In this document: piece by piece, positions 17,543 through 25,688 of the stretch | Layout: each line of letters begins with the position of its first letter | How positions within the stretch are numbered: position 1 is the first letter of the stretch | Assembly: GCA_964432595.1 (NCBI GenBank) | Contig: CAYSOF010000011.1 | Location: 1 to 64,000, forward strand | Length of the DNA stretch: 64,000 nucleotides | Reading direction: 5' to 3' | From: DASYLJ01 sp964432595 | Lineage (GTDB): Bacteria; Desulfobacterota; Binatia; DP-6 | Made by a program: the position numbers and the translations under genes | Notes under the pieces: model-generated | What the model was told of the DNA's origin: nothing | Seen by the model: the letters and a program-made list of their open reading frames with translations, nothing else | Database searches by the model: none

Positions 17543-18552
17543 CACTTCTTCTCGTGATGGCCGCCGAACTCGAACCGCATCGCCGACAGCAAGCGATCCT
17601 GGAACTCGGCCTCGCCGCGCGAGGAGAAGCGCTCGAACAGCGCGGCCGCGAGCACGTGCGTCGGCACCGCCTCGTCGATGGCGGCGTCGAGCGTCCAGCG
17701 GCCCTCGCCCGAGTCGGACACGCGCCCCGTGAACCCCTCGAGCTTCGGGTCGCCCGCGAGCGCCGCCGCGGTCAGATCGAGGAGCCACGACGCGACGACG
17801 CTGCCACGCCGCCACACCTCGGCGATGTCGGGCAGGTTCAGGTCGTACTGGTAGTACTCGGGGTTGCGGAGCGGCGTCGTCTCGGCGTCGACGTCGTGTT
17901 TGCGCTTGCCGACGTTCGCGTTGCGGAGCACGTTCAGGCCCTCGGCGTAGGCGGCCATCAGGCCGTACTCGATGCCGTTGTGCACCATCTTGACGAAGTG
18001 CCCGGCGCCGTTGGGCCCGCAGTGGAGGTAGCCCTCCTCCGCCGTCCCGCCCATCTTCTCGCGGCCGGGCGTGCGGTCGACGTCGCCCTTGCCCGGCGCG
18101 AGCGTCTTGAAGAGCGGATCGAGCCGCTTCACGACGTCCTGCTCGCCGCCGATCATGAGGCAGTACCCGCGCTCGAGGCCCCATACGCCACCGCTCGTCC
18201 CGCAATCGACGTAGTGCAGCTTCTTCTCGGCGAGGCGCTTCGCGCGGTCGATGTCGTCGCGGTAGTACGAGTTGCCGCCGTCGACGATGACGTCGCCCGG
18301 CTGCAGGCGCGCCACCAGGTCGGCGAGCGTGGCGTCCACGACGCCGGCGGGCACCATCAGCCAGACGACCCGCGGCGTGGTCAGCTTGCCGACGAAGTCG
18401 TCGAGCGACGTCGCCCCAGTCGCGCCTTCGGACGCCAGCGCCTTCACGGAGTCGGGCGAGACGTCGTGCACGACGCACGTATGTCCGGCGCGCATCCATC
18501 GTCGCACCATGTTGGCGCCCATCCGCCCCAACCCGATCATGCCGACCTGCAT
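17542..18552 (-). CDS. gnd: 6-phosphogluconate dehydrogenase, short decarboxylating type
   Basis: A 336-residue enzyme converting 6-phosphogluconate to ribulose-5-P and CO2, of the short class (YqeC/GntZ-like) rather than the 470-residue form. It has GMIGLGRMGANMVRR at the N-terminus, DGGNSYYRDD, DCGTSGGVWGLERGYC and KMVHNGIEYG with the catalytic Lys. After beta-2 it reads VVHDVS, with Asp where NADP enzymes have Asn-Arg-Thr, so NAD+ use is likely (inference). The ATG at 18552 is set by AGGAGGAG 7 nt upstream. It is the first gene of the pentose-phosphate operon, preceded by a 133-nt gap rich in inverted repeats. Confidence 0.95.
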   Translation of the reverse strand: MQVGMIGLGRMGANMVRRWMRAGHTCVVHDVSPDSVKALASEGATGATSLDDFVGKLTTPRVVWLMVPAGVVDATLADLVARLQPGDVIVDGGNSYYRDDIDRAKRLAEKKLHYVDCGTSGGVWGLERGYCLMIGGEQDVVKRLDPLFKTLAPGKGDVDRTPGREKMGGTAEEGYLHCGPNGAGHFVKMVHNGIEYGLMAAYAEGLNVLRNANVGKRKHDVDAETTPLRNPEYYQYDLNLPDIAEVWRRGSVVASWLLDLTAAALAGDPKLEGFTGRVSDSGEGRWTLDAAIDEAVPTHVLAAALFERFSSRGEAEFQDRLLSAMRFEFGGHHEKK

Positions 18553-18571
18553 CAGTCTCCTCCTATGCCTC

Positions 18572-18594
18572 GACCCGAGACCATGTCTCGGGTC
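18572..18594. terminator. Hairpin with CAT triloop between xfp and gnd
   Basis: A perfect 10-bp stem (18572-18581 with 18585-18594) closes on CAT, giving the apex GACCATGTC, the reverse complement of the apex at 101. It lies after the xfp stop and 20 nt before the gnd start on the same strand. It may end the respiratory/xfp transcript or act in the gnd leader close to its Shine-Dalgarno. Confidence 0.55.
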
Positions 18595-18633
18595 GCTGGA
18601 CGCCGCGAGCATGACCCCATGCGCTCCGACTCA

Positions 18634-18660
18634 CCAGCATCCGCGGCCGCGGCATGCTGG
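18634..18660. repeat. Imperfect inverted repeat in the xfp-gnd gap
   Basis: CCAGCAT and ATGCTGG flank a CCGCGG-CCGCGG core with one unpaired C, forming a 27-nt near-palindrome 26 nt past the xfp stop. With the hairpins at 18572 and 18701 it makes a cluster of three structures around the end of xfp. Terminator or regulator-binding roles are both possible. Confidence 0.45.
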
Positions 18661-18685
18661 TCGCGCGTGCACGCTCGGTTCCCGT

Positions 18686-21061
18686 TCATCCGTTCTCCCG
18701 CCCCAAGACATGGTCTTGGGGCGACTGATTCCACCGCCAGTCCCGTACTTCTGGCATGTCTTCGAGATGCTCGCACACCCAGCGGGCATGCTGGGCGAGC
18801 GCCTCGTCACACCGGGCGACGAGCGCCGCACCAGCGGCGCCCAGATCGCCCACCCGCCGCACGACCTCCTTGCAGAGATGGTAGCGGCTCATCCCGTTAC
18901 GCACGACCATGTCGAACGGGGTCGTCGTGGTGCCTTCCTCGTTGAAGCCGCGGACGTGGAAGCGGTCGGTGTCCCAGCGGCCGTGCACGATCTGATGGAT
19001 GGCGCCCTGGTAGCCGTGGAACGCGAAGATCACCGGCCGGTCGCGGGTGAACAACGCGTCGAAGTCGGCCTCGGCCATGCCGTGTGGATGCCGGTCCGGG
19101 GGGAAGAGTGCCATCAGGTCGACGACGTTCACCATCCGCACCTTGAGGTCCGGCAGGTGCGTGCGCAGCAGCCAGCACGCGGCGACCGTCTCGAGCGTCG
19201 GGACGTCGCCCGCCGACGCCACGACCACGTCGGGCGTGCCGTCGGCGTCGGTGCTGGCCCACGCCCAGCGCGACGCCGCGCGCGCGCAGTGCTCGCGCGC
19301 CGCCGCCATGTCGAGCCACTGCAGCTGCGGCTGCTTGTCGATGACGATCAGGTTCACGTAGTTGCGGCTCCGCAGGCAGTGGTCGGCCACGGACAGCAGC
19401 GTGTTGGCGTCGGGCGGCAGGTAGATGCGCGCGACGGTGCCCTTCTTCGACAGCACCGTGTCGATCAGCCCCGGGCCCTGATGGCTGAAGCCGTTGTGGT
19501 CGTTCCGCCAACAGGTCGACGTCAGCAGGATGTTGAGCGACGCGATCGGCGCGCGCCACGCGAGCTTCCGGCCCTCCTCGAGCCATTTCACGTGCTGCAC
19601 CGTCATGGACGCCGACACCATCGCGAACGCCTCGTAGGTCGCGAAGAGGCCGTGGCGCCCGGTCAGGAGATAGCCTTCGAGCCAGCCCTGACAGTTGTGC
19701 TCGCTGAGCACCTCCATCACGCGGCCGTCGGGCGACACGTGGTCGTCGACCTCGAGCAGCGGACCGACGAAGCAGCGGTCCTCGACCTCGAACACGGCGC
19801 CCAGACGATTCGAGTTCGTCTCGTCGGGACAGTACAGGCGGAACGACGTCGGATTGCGCGTGTAGACGTCGCGCAGCATCTTGCCCAGCTGGCGCGTCGA
19901 CTCGTGCTGCTCCGTCGCCGGCGTCGGCACGGGGATCGCGTAGTCGGTGTACGCCGGCAGGTCGAGGTCGACCAGCACCGTGCCGCCGTTCGCGTGCGGA
20001 TTGGCGCCGAGTCGACGATCGCCGCGCGGCGCCAGCTCGAGGAGCTCTCGCACCGGCCGCCCGGCGCGGTCGAAGAGTTCCTCGGGGCGGTAGCTGCGCA
20101 TCCATTCCTCGAGCATGGCGAGGTGCGCCGGGTTCTGACGGACGTTCGCCAGCGGCACCTGGTGCGCGCGGAACGTGCCCGCCACCTGCGTACCGTCGAC
20201 GTCGACCGGCCCCGTCCAGCCCTTCGGCGTGCGGAGCACGATCGCCGGCCACGGCGTCTGCGCAACGGCGCCGCCACGTCGCGCGGCGTCCTGGATGCCG
20301 CGGATGCGTCGCCAGCACGCGTCCAGCGTCGCCGCGAACGCCGCGTGCACCGTCATCGGGTCGTCGCCCTCGACGAAGTGCGCCTCGTACCCCTGGCCCG
20401 ACAGCAGCTGCGTGATCGTGGCGTCGCTCTGCCGCGCGAGGACGGTCGGGCCGGCGATCTTCCAGCCGTTCAAATGGAGGATCGGCAGCACCGCGCCGTC
20501 GCGCTTCGGGTTCAGGAAGTGCACGCCCTTCCACGAGCCTTCGAGCGGCCCCGTCTCCGCCTCGCCGTCGCCCACGACGGCGACCACGAGCAGGTCGGGA
20601 TTGTCGAACGCCGCGCCGAACGCGTGCACGAGCACGTAGCCCAGCTCGCCGCCCTCGTGGATCGAGCCCGGCGTCGGCACGCTGACGTGGCTCGGGATGC
20701 CGCCCGGGGTCGAGAACTGGCGGAACAGCCGATGCATGCCCGGCTCGTCGAGCGTGACGTCGGGGTATACTTCCGAGTAGGTCCCTTCCAACCACACGTT
20801 GGCGACGATCGCCGGTCCGCCGTGGCCCGGGCCCGCGAGGTAGATCGCGTCCACGTCGTGCGTGCGGATCAGGCGGTTCACGTGCGCCCAGATCAGGCTG
20901 AGGCCCGGCGACGTGCCCCAGTGCCCGAGCAGCCGCGGCTTGATGTGCTCGGGCCGCAACGGCTCGCGCAGCAGCGGATTGGCCTGCAGATAGATCTGCC
21001 CGACCGTCAGGTAGTTCGCGGCGCGCCACCACGCGTCCAGGGTCGCAAACGACTCAGGCAT
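18686..21061 (-). CDS. xfp: Phosphoketolase (xylulose-5-phosphate/fructose-6-phosphate)
   Basis: A 791-residue thiamine-diphosphate enzyme cleaving xylulose-5-P (and possibly fructose-6-P) to acetyl-phosphate plus glyceraldehyde-3-P (or erythrose-4-P). Family landmarks are YLQANPLLREPL, GHWGTSPGLSLIWAHVNRLI, GPGHGGPA, the ThDP motif VVGDGEAETGPLEGSWKG and STCWRNDHNGFSHQ. Two near-adjacent ATGs (21067, 21061) exist; the second has GGGAGG six bases upstream and is used. The start lies inside the stop of the FixH-like gene (8-nt overlap), which ties xfp to the respiratory operon, and the pentose-phosphate operon follows. Hairpins lie in its last codons (18701-18721) and beyond. Confidence 0.96.
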   Translation of the reverse strand: MPESFATLDAWWRAANYLTVGQIYLQANPLLREPLRPEHIKPRLLGHWGTSPGLSLIWAHVNRLIRTHDVDAIYLAGPGHGGPAIVANVWLEGTYSEVYPDVTLDEPGMHRLFRQFSTPGGIPSHVSVPTPGSIHEGGELGYVLVHAFGAAFDNPDLLVVAVVGDGEAETGPLEGSWKGVHFLNPKRDGAVLPILHLNGWKIAGPTVLARQSDATITQLLSGQGYEAHFVEGDDPMTVHAAFAATLDACWRRIRGIQDAARRGGAVAQTPWPAIVLRTPKGWTGPVDVDGTQVAGTFRAHQVPLANVRQNPAHLAMLEEWMRSYRPEELFDRAGRPVRELLELAPRGDRRLGANPHANGGTVLVDLDLPAYTDYAIPVPTPATEQHESTRQLGKMLRDVYTRNPTSFRLYCPDETNSNRLGAVFEVEDRCFVGPLLEVDDHVSPDGRVMEVLSEHNCQGWLEGYLLTGRHGLFATYEAFAMVSASMTVQHVKWLEEGRKLAWRAPIASLNILLTSTCWRNDHNGFSHQGPGLIDTVLSKKGTVARIYLPPDANTLLSVADHCLRSRNYVNLIVIDKQPQLQWLDMAAAREHCARAASRWAWASTDADGTPDVVVASAGDVPTLETVAACWLLRTHLPDLKVRMVNVVDLMALFPPDRHPHGMAEADFDALFTRDRPVIFAFHGYQGAIHQIVHGRWDTDRFHVRGFNEEGTTTTPFDMVVRNGMSRYHLCKEVVRRVGDLGAAGAALVARCDEALAQHARWVCEHLEDMPEVRDWRWNQSPQDHVLGRENG
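18701..18721. terminator. Hairpin within the last codons of xfp
   Basis: A perfect 9-bp stem (18701-18709 with 18713-18721) closes on an ATG triloop, again with apex GACATGGTC, and encodes the PQDHVLG tail of phosphoketolase. A terminator-like fold inside coding sequence 13 nt before the stop may protect or end the transcript. Confidence 0.45.
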
Positions 21062-21608
21062 CGACATCCTCCCGTCGCGTCCTCCAGGCATCCTCGGCGA
21101 TGGCGTCCGTCCTGTCCACTACCCTCCGGCGCTTTGCGAGCGACTGATGGAGCGCGAAGAGCGCGATGCCCGCAGGTGGGAACGCGAGGTACGCCCACAG
21201 CGCGCGCCAGGGCGGCGCCGCGGGGCCGACGGGCACGGCGGTCGCGACCGCGCCATGCGCGTCGCCGCGACGGACGTCGACCGCGAGCGCCCACGCGCCG
21301 CTCGCCGGCACGTCGGCGACGGCGGCGTACAGCAGCTTGTTGGTCGCGACGTCCCGCGTGGCGTCGCGCGTGATCACGCTCACGCCGTCGGGGCCCGCGA
21401 GCCGCACGTGCACGTCGGCGTCGAGCACGGGCGCTCCGCCCGCATCCTGCACGAGCACGCTGACGTCGACCGGCCCCACCGCGGGCGGTTGCGGCGCGGT
21501 GAAGACGGTGACGGTGAACGGTCCAGCCTGCGTGCGGACGCGGACGGTCCCGCCGTCGGCCCAGACCGGGGCCGCCGCGAGCAGCAGGACGAGCACCGCG
21601 GTCCTCAT
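21054..21608 (-). CDS. FixH/YtkA-like membrane-anchored protein
   Basis: A 184-residue exported protein: signal peptide (residues 1-18), then a single beta-rich domain of about 100 residues (TVTVFTAPQPPAVGPVDVSV, then PVLDADVHVRLAG) in the style of FixH/YtkA domains, followed by a transmembrane helix near residues 135-155 and a basic/acidic tail. In other bacteria FixH/CcoH accompanies the CcoG ferredoxin during oxidase assembly. Here it follows the CtaG-CcoG fusion with an ATGA overlap, supporting an oxidase-assembly role (inference). Its stop overlaps the xfp start. Confidence 0.75.
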   Translation of the reverse strand: MRTAVLVLLLAAAPVWADGGTVRVRTQAGPFTVTVFTAPQPPAVGPVDVSVLVQDAGGAPVLDADVHVRLAGPDGVSVITRDATRDVATNKLLYAAVADVPASGAWALAVDVRRGDAHGAVATAVPVGPAAPPWRALWAYLAFPPAGIALFALHQSLAKRRRVVDRTDAIAEDAWRTRREDVDA

Positions 21609-23701
21609 GGGTGGCCCATCATCATCGTTCCGCGCATCGCCATCGGCTGGAGGAACGTCCAGACGCCGCCGAGCCAGAGCAGCACCGCGACCGTCGCCCA
21701 CGGCGCCGCGAGCCCGAACGCGCGACGGGGCCGCTGCCGGCGCGCGATCGTCCACGCGAGCCCGAGCGTCGCGAGCAGGCCGACGTCCAGCAGCACCAGC
21801 TCCATCCGGAGCAGCGTGCCGGCGTCGAGCGCCATCGTGGCGCCTGCCGACCAGTCCGGCGCGCCGAGTCCGAGCGCGCGCTGCACGACGGGCACGCCGC
21901 TGCCGAGTCCGGCGAGCACGTGGAAGCCGAAGTGCGCGACCCACATCGCCGCACCGAGCGGCACGAGCGCCAGCGCGACCCGCTGCCGCTCCGGCGCGAG
22001 GCGTCGTGCGACGAACGGCAGCGACGCGAGGAGCACGAGCGCGGGCCCCCCAGCCGGCGCGACCATCACCGCCGCGGTCGCGAACGCCGCGCCGACCAGC
22101 ACCAGCACGAGCCCGACGCCGTCCGCGCGCAGCAGCCGCGGTCCCGGCGTCGCGAGCGCCGCACCGGGCCCCGTCGCCAGCACGCCGACGTTCTCGTGCG
22201 GGCATGCGCGGGCGCAGTCCAGGCAGAACGTGCAGTCGAGGTTGCCGGTCTTGCGCGGCAGGAACAGGTCGACGTCGCACGCGCGCAGGCAGTCGTGCGT
22301 CGTGCAGGTGGCGCAGACCGACGGCTGCCGCACGCGCACTTCCGTCGGCGAGACGAGCGACTGCACGAACTGGAACTGTCCGACGGGGCACACCCAGCGG
22401 CAGAAGCTGCCGCGCTCGAAGCGGGCGTCGACGGTGAAGGCGATCGCGAAGTACGCGACGACGAGCCACGCCGTCCACCACGGACTGTCCCACGGCGCCA
22501 GCACCTCGTAGCCGACGAAGAACGCGACGAGCAGCGCGACGGCGATCCATTTCGACCGCCAGCGGCGCGGCCACGGTCGCCGGCCGCCGCCGATCCGGCG
22601 CGCCAGCGCACGCGGCAGCGTCAGCGGGCACGCGAAGCAGAGCCAGTTGCCCGCCACGAGCAGCACGAGGACCGTCGCGCCGCGCCAGTACGTCCACGGC
22701 AGCACGCCGGCCAGGTTCATCGGGCTCATCTGCGGACCGGCGAGCCCGTCGACCACGAGCGCCACGGCGAGCAGCAGCATCAGCGCCTGGGCCGCGCGAC
22801 TCGTAGCGGCCGCGCGCAGCACGGGGCCGAGCCCGCGCACCGCGAGCAGGTCGAACGGACCGCGCCGCGGCGGACGCCGCCGCACCGCCGTCACGGGCGC
22901 GACCGGTTGCAGCTGCCGCCAGAGGATCATCGCCGCGGGAACGAGGAACGCGATCGACCCCGGCACCCACATCATCGCGCCCGCCGCCGCCTGATCGTCG
23001 AGCGGCGTCAGGCCGCCGAGCCGCGGCGCGAGCGCGTAGGGCGGATAGACGACGCGCTCGGCGAACACGAGGAAGGCGGCGAGCACCGTGTTCTGCACGT
23101 CCGCCAGCACCAGGTACGGCACCATCGCCCAGCGCGGCCACCACGGCCGGCTCGGCCACGGCTGCACCACGGGCCACCAGAAGAGCAGCGCCGTCCCGAG
23201 AAAGCAGGCGTGCTCGACGGCGTGCCACCCGGGCGAGCGCAGCGCGAGCTCGTATGCCGCCGGCACGTGCCACGCCCACGTCGCGGCGACGAACGCGAGC
23301 CATGCGACCACGGGATGCACGAGCCCGCCACCGATGCGGACCAGGACGGGCCACGCGAGGAACGGTCCGAGCGCGTCGTGTGCGATCCGGCCGGGCAGCC
23401 CGCGCAGCAGCGGCATCGCCGGTGCGCCGAGCAGCAGCAGCGGCGGCGCCACCATCGTCAGGAGGAGGTGCTGCACCATGTGCGCCTGCAGCAGCAGCGC
23501 CGCGAACGCGTCGAGCGGCGACGCGACCGCGACGAAGAGCGTCGCGAGCCCGCCGAAGAACGCCGCGATCCGCCACGGCGGCACGTGCGCCGGCAGGCGT
23601 CGCGCGCCGCGCACGTAGACGATCGCCGTGACGGCGAGCAGCAGCACGAGCCCTGGCGGGACGCTCCACGACGCCAGGACCGCCTGGGCGACCGGGCTCA
23701 C
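21605..23701 (-). CDS. Fused CtaG-type assembly factor and CcoG/FixG-like polyferredoxin membrane protein
   Basis: A 698-residue inner-membrane protein. Residues about 15-265 contain seven hydrophobic helices with the Caa3_CtaG pattern (HMVQHLLLTMVAPPLLLLGAP, later HAVEHACFLGTALLFWW and MMWVPG), a family linked to copper insertion in caa3 oxidases. The second half has FACPLTLP, CRWVCPVGQFQFVQ and two ferredoxin Cys clusters (CATCTTHDCLRACD, CTFCLDCARACP) flanked by helices, as in CcoG/FixG/NapH proteins. The GTG start at 23701 overlaps the preceding stop (GTGA); no nearby ATG fits. The two parts are normally separate genes. The joint role is probably copper handling or reduction for the oxidase encoded upstream (inference). 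Confidence 0.85.
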   Translation of the reverse strand: MSPVAQAVLASWSVPPGLVLLLAVTAIVYVRGARRLPAHVPPWRIAAFFGGLATLFVAVASPLDAFAALLLQAHMVQHLLLTMVAPPLLLLGAPAMPLLRGLPGRIAHDALGPFLAWPVLVRIGGGLVHPVVAWLAFVAATWAWHVPAAYELALRSPGWHAVEHACFLGTALLFWWPVVQPWPSRPWWPRWAMVPYLVLADVQNTVLAAFLVFAERVVYPPYALAPRLGGLTPLDDQAAAGAMMWVPGSIAFLVPAAMILWRQLQPVAPVTAVRRRPPRRGPFDLLAVRGLGPVLRAAATSRAAQALMLLLAVALVVDGLAGPQMSPMNLAGVLPWTYWRGATVLVLLVAGNWLCFACPLTLPRALARRIGGGRRPWPRRWRSKWIAVALLVAFFVGYEVLAPWDSPWWTAWLVVAYFAIAFTVDARFERGSFCRWVCPVGQFQFVQSLVSPTEVRVRQPSVCATCTTHDCLRACDVDLFLPRKTGNLDCTFCLDCARACPHENVGVLATGPGAALATPGPRLLRADGVGLVLVLVGAAFATAAVMVAPAGGPALVLLASLPFVARRLAPERQRVALALVPLGAAMWVAHFGFHVLAGLGSGVPVVQRALGLGAPDWSAGATMALDAGTLLRMELVLLDVGLLATLGLAWTIARRQRPRRAFGLAAPWATVAVLLWLGGVWTFLQPMAMRGTMMMGHP

Positions 23702-25161
23702 GGTCCCGCGGCGTCGCGCGCCGGCGGCACGCCGGGCGGATGCATCGTCTGCAGGAATGCGACGATCGCGTCGACCTCGGCCGGAGTCAGGTTCTTGCCG
23801 TACGCCGGCATGTTGCCGCCGCCCTGCAGAATCTGACGGATCAGCTGGTCGCGCGTGAGCCGCGTCGCCGTGTCGTCGAGCGCCGGGCCGCGCAGGCCGC
23901 CCTCCCCGCCCAGCGAGTGACAGTTGCGGCACTGCTTGCTCTGGATCAGCAGGGCGCCCTGCAGCTCGAGCGGCGACCGCCCGCGCACGTAGTCGGGCGG
24001 CGTGGGGGCGCCGCTCCACGCCTCCATCACCGGCGACCACGGCGAGTACGTCCCGAGCCAGATGAGCGTGCCGATGGACAGCAGCACCATGATGACGATG
24101 ACGACGGAGATCGGCCGCCGCTTCCAGCTCTTCTCGCCGGTGCCCGACACGAAGGGGACGACGAACAGCGCGCCGATCGCCGCGACCGGCCCGGTCAGCA
24201 TGAGGAACGTCTCGGTCCACGGCGGCAGCAGCGCGAAGGCGGAGAACAGCCAGAGGAAGACGAAGTCGGGCCGCGGCACCGTCTGGATGATCGTCGGGTC
24301 GGGCGCGCCGTTCGGGCCGATGGGGCCCAGCACCGCGGCGCACGTCACGAGCGACAGGATCACGATCCCCGCGAAGACGAGGTCCTTCTGCACCGCCCAC
24401 GGCACGAACGCCTCCCCGTCGCGCGCGACCAGCGCCTCGTATTCCTCGCGGTAGCGCTCGCGCGTGACGAGCCGTCCCGGCATGGGCCACTCGTTGATCC
24501 CGACGCGCAGGACGAGGAGCAGATGCAGGCCGACGAACGCGATCAGCAGCCCCGGCACCACGAAGACGTGGAGCGCGAAGAACCGCGACAGCGTCTCGCC
24601 GGCGATGATCGGTCCGCCGAGGATCAGGTGCACCACCTGCGGGCCGATGAACGGCGTGCGGCCGGCGATCGCCGCGCCGATGCCGAGTCCCCAGTACGCG
24701 TCCTGGTCGAAGCGCATGATCTGGCCGGTGAACGCCATGCCGAGCGTGCACAGCAGCAGCACGCAGCCCGCGACCCAGGTGAGCTCGCGCGGATACTTGT
24801 AGGCGCCGAACAGGAAGACCTGCACCAGGTGCAGCGTCATCAGCCCGATCATGAAATTCGAGCCCCAACCGTGCAGCGCGCGCAGGAACCAGCCGAGCGG
24901 CTGCTGGTAGTCGAGCCAGATGAGGCTGTCCCATGCCCCCGCGGCCGACGGCGTGTAGACGGTCGCCAGGCAGATGCCGGTGATGACCTGCAGCATGAAC
25001 ACGACGAGCGTCGCGCTGCCGAAGACGTAGAACCAGCTCGCGGAGCTGCGCGGCACGCGATGCGTCGCGGTCTCGACGATCGCGTCGCCGATCCGCAGGC
25101 GCTCGTCGAGCCATCGTCCGACCTGGCCGCCGACGGCGCCGAGCCGCTGGAGCACCGCCAC
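23698..25161 (-). CDS. Cytochrome b (b6+subunit IV type) fused to a C-terminal cytochrome c domain
   Basis: A 487-residue quinol-oxidising complex subunit. About eight membrane helices carry paired heme ligands (ALHGWGSNFMIGLMTLHLV and ALHVFVVPGLLIAFVGLHLLL), then the second half corresponding to subunit IV/C-terminal cytochrome b. The Qo-site PEWY position reads PDFVF in this protein. Residues about 405-485 form a monoheme cytochrome c with CRNCH and a later Met in GNMPAYGKNLT. The GTG at 25161 lies 2 nt after the Rieske stop. Together with Rieske and the diheme cytochrome it forms a bc-type complex feeding the caa3 oxidase upstream. Confidence 0.9.
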   Translation of the reverse strand: MAVLQRLGAVGGQVGRWLDERLRIGDAIVETATHRVPRSSASWFYVFGSATLVVFMLQVITGICLATVYTPSAAGAWDSLIWLDYQQPLGWFLRALHGWGSNFMIGLMTLHLVQVFLFGAYKYPRELTWVAGCVLLLCTLGMAFTGQIMRFDQDAYWGLGIGAAIAGRTPFIGPQVVHLILGGPIIAGETLSRFFALHVFVVPGLLIAFVGLHLLLVLRVGINEWPMPGRLVTRERYREEYEALVARDGEAFVPWAVQKDLVFAGIVILSLVTCAAVLGPIGPNGAPDPTIIQTVPRPDFVFLWLFSAFALLPPWTETFLMLTGPVAAIGALFVVPFVSGTGEKSWKRRPISVVIVIMVLLSIGTLIWLGTYSPWSPVMEAWSGAPTPPDYVRGRSPLELQGALLIQSKQCRNCHSLGGEGGLRGPALDDTATRLTRDQLIRQILQGGGNMPAYGKNLTPAEVDAIVAFLQTMHPPGVPPARDAAGP

Positions 25162-25163
25162 GC

Positions 25164-25688
25164 TCAGGCCTCCGGCTGCCCCAGCGTCGGCAGCTGGCCG
25201 GCGCGGATCCAGAGCTGCCCGTTCTCGACCTTGGCCTCGTAGCGATAGAGCGGCCGCGGCGGCGGACCCGACGCGTGGCGCCCGTCGGCGTAGAACGCGC
25301 CGCCGTGGCACGGGCACATGAAGAGGTTCGACTCCTCGAACCAGCGCACCGGACACCCGAGGTGCGTGCAGTTGATCGCCATCACCTGGAACGTGTCGCC
25401 CTGGAGGCGGCGCACCCAGCACGGGATCTTCGCCGTGTCGCCGTCCCACGGCTTCGCGAACGGGTTGTCGTACGTGGCGAGCCGCGTCGTGTTCTGGGGG
25501 AACGTCTCGAGCGTGCCGAGCGGAATCCACGCGAGCCACGCGAGGCGCCGAACCGGCGACAGCACGTACCCGACGATCGGAATCGCGAACAGCGTGGCCG
25601 CCACCGCGTTGAGCGCGATGCCGACGCCCATGAGCACGCGGCGTCGCGACGGTCCCGTCGCTCCGCCCGACCTCGCGCTCGTGCTCAC
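25164..25688 (-). CDS. Rieske iron-sulfur protein
   Basis: A 174-residue subunit with an N-terminal twin-arginine-like RRRVLMG and one membrane anchor (about residues 20-45), then a Rieske fold with cluster motifs CTHLGCP and CPCHGG carrying the Cys/His ligands and the disulfide pair. It transfers electrons from quinol at the cytochrome b Qo site. The GTG start at 25688 overlaps the upstream stop as GTGA. The GSxY motif at the loop end is replaced by a GPPPRPLYRY segment, as in b6f-like Rieske proteins. Confidence 0.95.
   Translation of the reverse strand: MSTSARSGGATGPSRRRVLMGVGIALNAVAATLFAIPIVGYVLSPVRRLAWLAWIPLGTLETFPQNTTRLATYDNPFAKPWDGDTAKIPCWVRRLQGDTFQVMAINCTHLGCPVRWFEESNLFMCPCHGGAFYADGRHASGPPPRPLYRYEAKVENGQLWIRAGQLPTLGQPEA

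Noticed and set aside
18888..18912. Another GACCATGTC apex inside xfp coding sequence
   Set aside because: Arms pair for only a few bases; likely chance codon use and not a member of the long-arm hairpin family.
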